A stretch of 42,414 nt of DNA from Candidatus Thorarchaeota archaeon (GTDB lineage Archaea > Asgardarchaeota > Thorarchaeia > Thorarchaeales > Thorarchaeaceae): assembly GCA_011365025.1 (NCBI GenBank), contig RDOF01000026.1, positions 1 through 42,414 on the forward strand. Direction: 5' to 3'. The stretch's first letter is position 1. The number at the start of each line of letters is the position of its first letter. The position numbers and the translations under genes are program-made. Below, piece by piece: positions 40,355 through 42,414 of the stretch. Under the pieces are notes generated by a model. The model searched no databases and was not told the origin of the DNA. It saw only the letters and a program-made list of their open reading frames with translations.

Positions 40355-41146
40355 CTAGGCCTCAAGCCAGAGATTGGTGAATTTCTCTCGCTCCTCTTCG
40401 AAATCGCCGGGGTCTTTTGACATCATTAGGAATCGACCGGCATAGGACCGTTCTTTGAGCTCTCTGAATAGTGGTTGGAAATCAATACTGCCTTTTCCAA
40501 TTTGATAATGGGTATCGTACTTTCTAGCCATTTCACGCATTTCCAATCTGGAAACCGGGCACTTCTTCCTAGTCGTCAGTACTTCGTCGACCATCTTGGC
40601 ACCATTATTGTCATGTACATTGACCATCGCAATCTTGTCAAAGAACGCAGGGATGAGTTCCAGGGCTCTGTTTCTTTGAGCCATTATCTGTCCATGTCCA
40701 ATGTCCAATGCAACTCCCACGGTCGGGCATCGGTCAAAAAGGAGCGCCATCTCTGTATAGTACATACCAAGGGTCTCTACCGCAAGATGCACTTCATTCT
40801 CTGCTGCAGTATCGCAGGCAAGCGGAACCCACTCAAGAAACTCATCGATCGACTCGTCATCGTAGAAGAGCGTGGAGAGTGTCGTATGGAATGTGACAAG
40901 CTCCGCTTGCAGCTCAGCACCTAGGTCTATGAGCGGAACAATCTCTTTTGGAAGGTCCATTGGGCTCCAGCTAGGGTCACTAGGAAGATGAAGCGTACAG
41001 GGCACTCCATGCTCATCCAGAAGTTTCTTGATCTCTCGGAAGTCCAGACCATGGTTCAAGTCCATTCTGAGGTCAATGAAACTGGGCTCCTTTGGAATCG
41101 CCATCTCGACCTGCCGTACATTCCGCGCGAAGGTTCCAATTAGCAT
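40355..41146 (-). CDS. Sugar phosphate isomerase/epimerase-like TIM barrel
   Basis: About 263 residues. AP-endonuclease-2-type TIM barrel. Metal-binding and barrel motifs: SFIDLRMDL early, VTFHTTLS, HLAVETLGMYYTEMALLF with the catalytic Glu, GVALDIGHGQIM (Asp, His), NVHDNNGAK and GKGSIDFQPLF. Members isomerise or epimerise sugars or inositols, or cut AP-DNA (endonuclease IV); the pattern fits the former. ATG 41146 with GGGAGTG 4 nt upstream is preferred over the frame to 41179. Confidence 0.85.
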   Translation of the reverse strand: MLIGTFARNVRQVEMAIPKEPSFIDLRMDLNHGLDFREIKKLLDEHGVPCTLHLPSDPSWSPMDLPKEIVPLIDLGAELQAELVTFHTTLSTLFYDDESIDEFLEWVPLACDTAAENEVHLAVETLGMYYTEMALLFDRCPTVGVALDIGHGQIMAQRNRALELIPAFFDKIAMVNVHDNNGAKMVDEVLTTRKKCPVSRLEMREMARKYDTHYQIGKGSIDFQPLFRELKERSYAGRFLMMSKDPGDFEEEREKFTNLWLEA

Positions 41147-41288
41147 GATGCACTCCCTGTCTAGAGCTTGAATATGCATCTTTTGTGGGTTTTGGTGTTA
41201 GCGATGCAGGCACATATGGCATCAGGATTACAACGCCAATTCGGAGAAAAGGGCGCTATCCTTGCCGTCTTCAGGCTAACTACGCAAG

Positions 41289-41337
41289 GATTATTAGACA
41301 CGCAGACTTTCTTCCTCCAAGGTCAACAACGGGAGAG
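41289..41337 (+). promoter_or_regulatory. TATA-like box and weak ribosome binding site of the first GTPase
   Basis: GATTATTAG near 41289-41297 predicts transcription from about 41318. GGGAGAG at 41331-41337 then lies 8-10 nt before a CTG at 41346, the only plausible in-frame initiation codon. Confidence 0.4.
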
Positions 41338-41345
41338 TAGACTCA

Positions 41346-41903
41346 CTGCCAGAAAACGTCGCTTTTCTCTTTAAGCTGGTATTCCTTGGAGAGGGGGCGG
41401 TAGGTAAAACCAGTCTTGTTGGCCGCTATGTGTATGACTCGTTTGAGGGGGACTATCTCGCCACGATAGGCACGGACATTCACGTAAAAACCGTCGAGCT
41501 ACCACCCCTGTCCGAGAAGGACGAGAAAACTATAGTTAAGCTTGTGATTTGGGACATTGCGGGACAGGATGATTTTGCCCAATTAAGGAAGGCCTATTAC
41601 CAGAACGCTAGCGGCGCCTTCTTTGTCTATGATTGCACTCGGCCCGAAACAATCTCACGAATTGATGAGTGGGTTGAGGCCCTCTTCAGTGTGACCGGCA
41701 AGATACCTCTGGTTCTGCTTGAGAACAAGGTTGACCTTGATAGCAAGATGAAGAAAGGTCAGGCTGAATCTATTGCAGAGAAGAATGGCTTCTCATTTGT
41801 GCGAACAAGTGCAAAGGAAGACAAGAATGTCGAAGAGGCCTTTCAGAAGATGACTCGTGAGATTCTCGAGCGAAGCAGGACCAAAGGCTTCAATAGCGTT
41901 TAA
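41346..41903 (+). CDS. Ras/Rab-like small GTPase 1 (apparent CUG start)
   Basis: About 185 residues if started at CTG 41346. All G motifs are complete: G1 GEGAVGKTS (residues 15-23), switch-I Thr in TIGTDIHVKT, G3 WDIAGQDDF, G4 ENKVDL, G5 TSAKED. Strand KLVFLG before G1 is lost if one starts at the in-frame GTG 41430, which lies after G1. An upstream stop at 41295 bounds the frame, and no ATG, GTG or TTG occurs between it and 41430. The C-terminus (SRTKGFNSV) has no cysteine for prenylation. Such GTPases are many in Asgard archaea and are thought to relate to eukaryotic membrane GTPases. Tandem with GTPase 2. Confidence 0.88.
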   Translation: MPENVAFLFKLVFLGEGAVGKTSLVGRYVYDSFEGDYLATIGTDIHVKTVELPPLSEKDEKTIVKLVIWDIAGQDDFAQLRKAYYQNASGAFFVYDCTRPETISRIDEWVEALFSVTGKIPLVLLENKVDLDSKMKKGQAESIAEKNGFSFVRTSAKEDKNVEEAFQKMTREILERSRTKGFNSV

Positions 41904-41939
41904 TTCCATAGTAATCTGACCGCACGCTTGGGGGTGTCG

Positions 41940-42414
41940 ATGCCCTTGACCACTGAAGAACCAGATTTTGTATACAAGCTAGTTTTCCTCGGGGACTCCG
42001 GAGTAGGAAAAACATCCCTTGTTCAGAGATATGTCTACGATTCTTTGAGCTCAGATTTTGGACAGACCTTGGGCGCTATACTTCATGTGAAGACGATAAA
42101 GTTTGATGGCAATTTGTACAAGCTAATTGTATGGGATCTTGGAGGGCAGGAGTATTTCGCCGCTCTCAGGGAGCAGTACTGCGCGAATGCGAGTGGTGCC
42201 TTCTTTGTCTGGGACCGCTCCAGACCGGAAACCCTTGGGAGCATTGACCGTTGGCTAGAGCCACTCTATTCTTCCGCGGGCGAAGTCCCAGTCATTGTTG
42301 TTGAGAATAAAATCGACCTAGACCCAGTTTTCAAGCCAGCTCAGGTCGAACCGGAGATCAACTCTCGCAATCTGAAACTGATGCACACAAGTGCAACCGA
42401 GAACCTGAATGTAG
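41940..42414 (+). CDS. Ras/Rab-like small GTPase 2 (3' partial)
   Basis: 158 residues are visible before the window ends. It starts at ATG 41940, 36 nt after GTPase 1, with GGGGGTG 4 nt upstream. G1 GDSGVGKTS (18-26), switch-I region GQTLGAILHVKT, G3 WDLGGQEYF (Gly in place of the usual Ala), G4 ENKIDL, and TSATEN as G5. It closely resembles GTPase 1 (KLVFLG, RYVYDS, NASGAFFV, RPET), so the two arose by tandem duplication. No prenylation site can be judged as the end is missing. Confidence 0.9.
   Translation, partial: MPLTTEEPDFVYKLVFLGDSGVGKTSLVQRYVYDSLSSDFGQTLGAILHVKTIKFDGNLYKLIVWDLGGQEYFAALREQYCANASGAFFVWDRSRPETLGSIDRWLEPLYSSAGEVPVIVVENKIDLDPVFKPAQVEPEINSRNLKLMHTSATENLNV

Noticed and set aside
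41168..41374. Short plus-strand frame with a hydrophobic start before the GTPase
   Set aside because: It overlaps the GTPase start in another frame, has no ribosome binding site and no protein-like continuation.
1..42414. tRNA, rRNA or insertion-sequence genes
   Set aside because: Intergenic gaps are at most about 250 nt, and none contains a cloverleaf-like pattern, terminal inverted repeats or a transposase frame that I could see.

Overview
The window looks like a chromosomal segment of an Asgard archaeon, most likely Thorarchaeota-like. This is an inference from gene content, not from a search. The pointers are two tandem Ras/Rab-like small GTPases at the right edge, a roadblock-fold candidate, a geranylgeranyl reductase for archaeal lipids, a TrmB regulator, split lipoate ligase genes, many secreted proteins held by one membrane helix, and promoters of archaeal TATA type. 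I see no rRNA, tRNA, insertion sequence or CRISPR array.

Left part (1-14,500): an isoprenylcysteine-methyltransferase-like gene cut by the left edge, an unrecognised protein, a GNAT acetyltransferase, an S9 peptidase, two surface-anchored proteins around a PepF-type M3 peptidase, a small stand-alone WGR protein, and a winged-helix gene with a CruF-like membrane protein on the minus strand. Then come a hydrolase fused to a polytopic membrane domain, an Eis-like acetyltransferase, a leucine-rich-repeat protein and an alpha/beta hydrolase.

Middle (14,500-28,460): a complete BMP-family nucleoside-type ABC importer (binding protein, double ATPase, two permeases), with paired inverted repeats upstream and a terminator-like hairpin after the binding-protein gene. 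A minus-strand cluster (winged helix, membrane protein, roadblock candidate) follows, then a divergent pair for a membrane protein and a large secreted protein, an arginase-family enzyme, and an overlapping TrmB regulator / geranylgeranyl reductase pair followed by an M23-like protein.

Right part (28,460-42,414): a region with two paralogous ribbon-helix-helix regulators whose promoters, and that of a small membrane protein with an acidic 9-residue repeat, share a TGTAATA/TATTACA operator. Next is a lipoate operon (LipS-like radical SAM, LplA, LplB), then an M20 peptidase, a coiled-coil protein, an M50-like membrane protease, a winged-helix protein with an operator at its start, a long coiled-coil protein with a C-terminal winged helix, a cupin, a COG2232-type ATP-grasp enzyme, a zinc-ribbon protein, a TIM-barrel isomerase and the two GTPases.

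The most unusual signals are (i) the operator network around the paired ribbon-helix-helix genes and (ii) three genes whose conserved N-termini have no ATG, GTG or TTG in frame. Two of them place AUC or AUU exactly 8 nt after a perfect AGGAGG, and the third offers only CUG.
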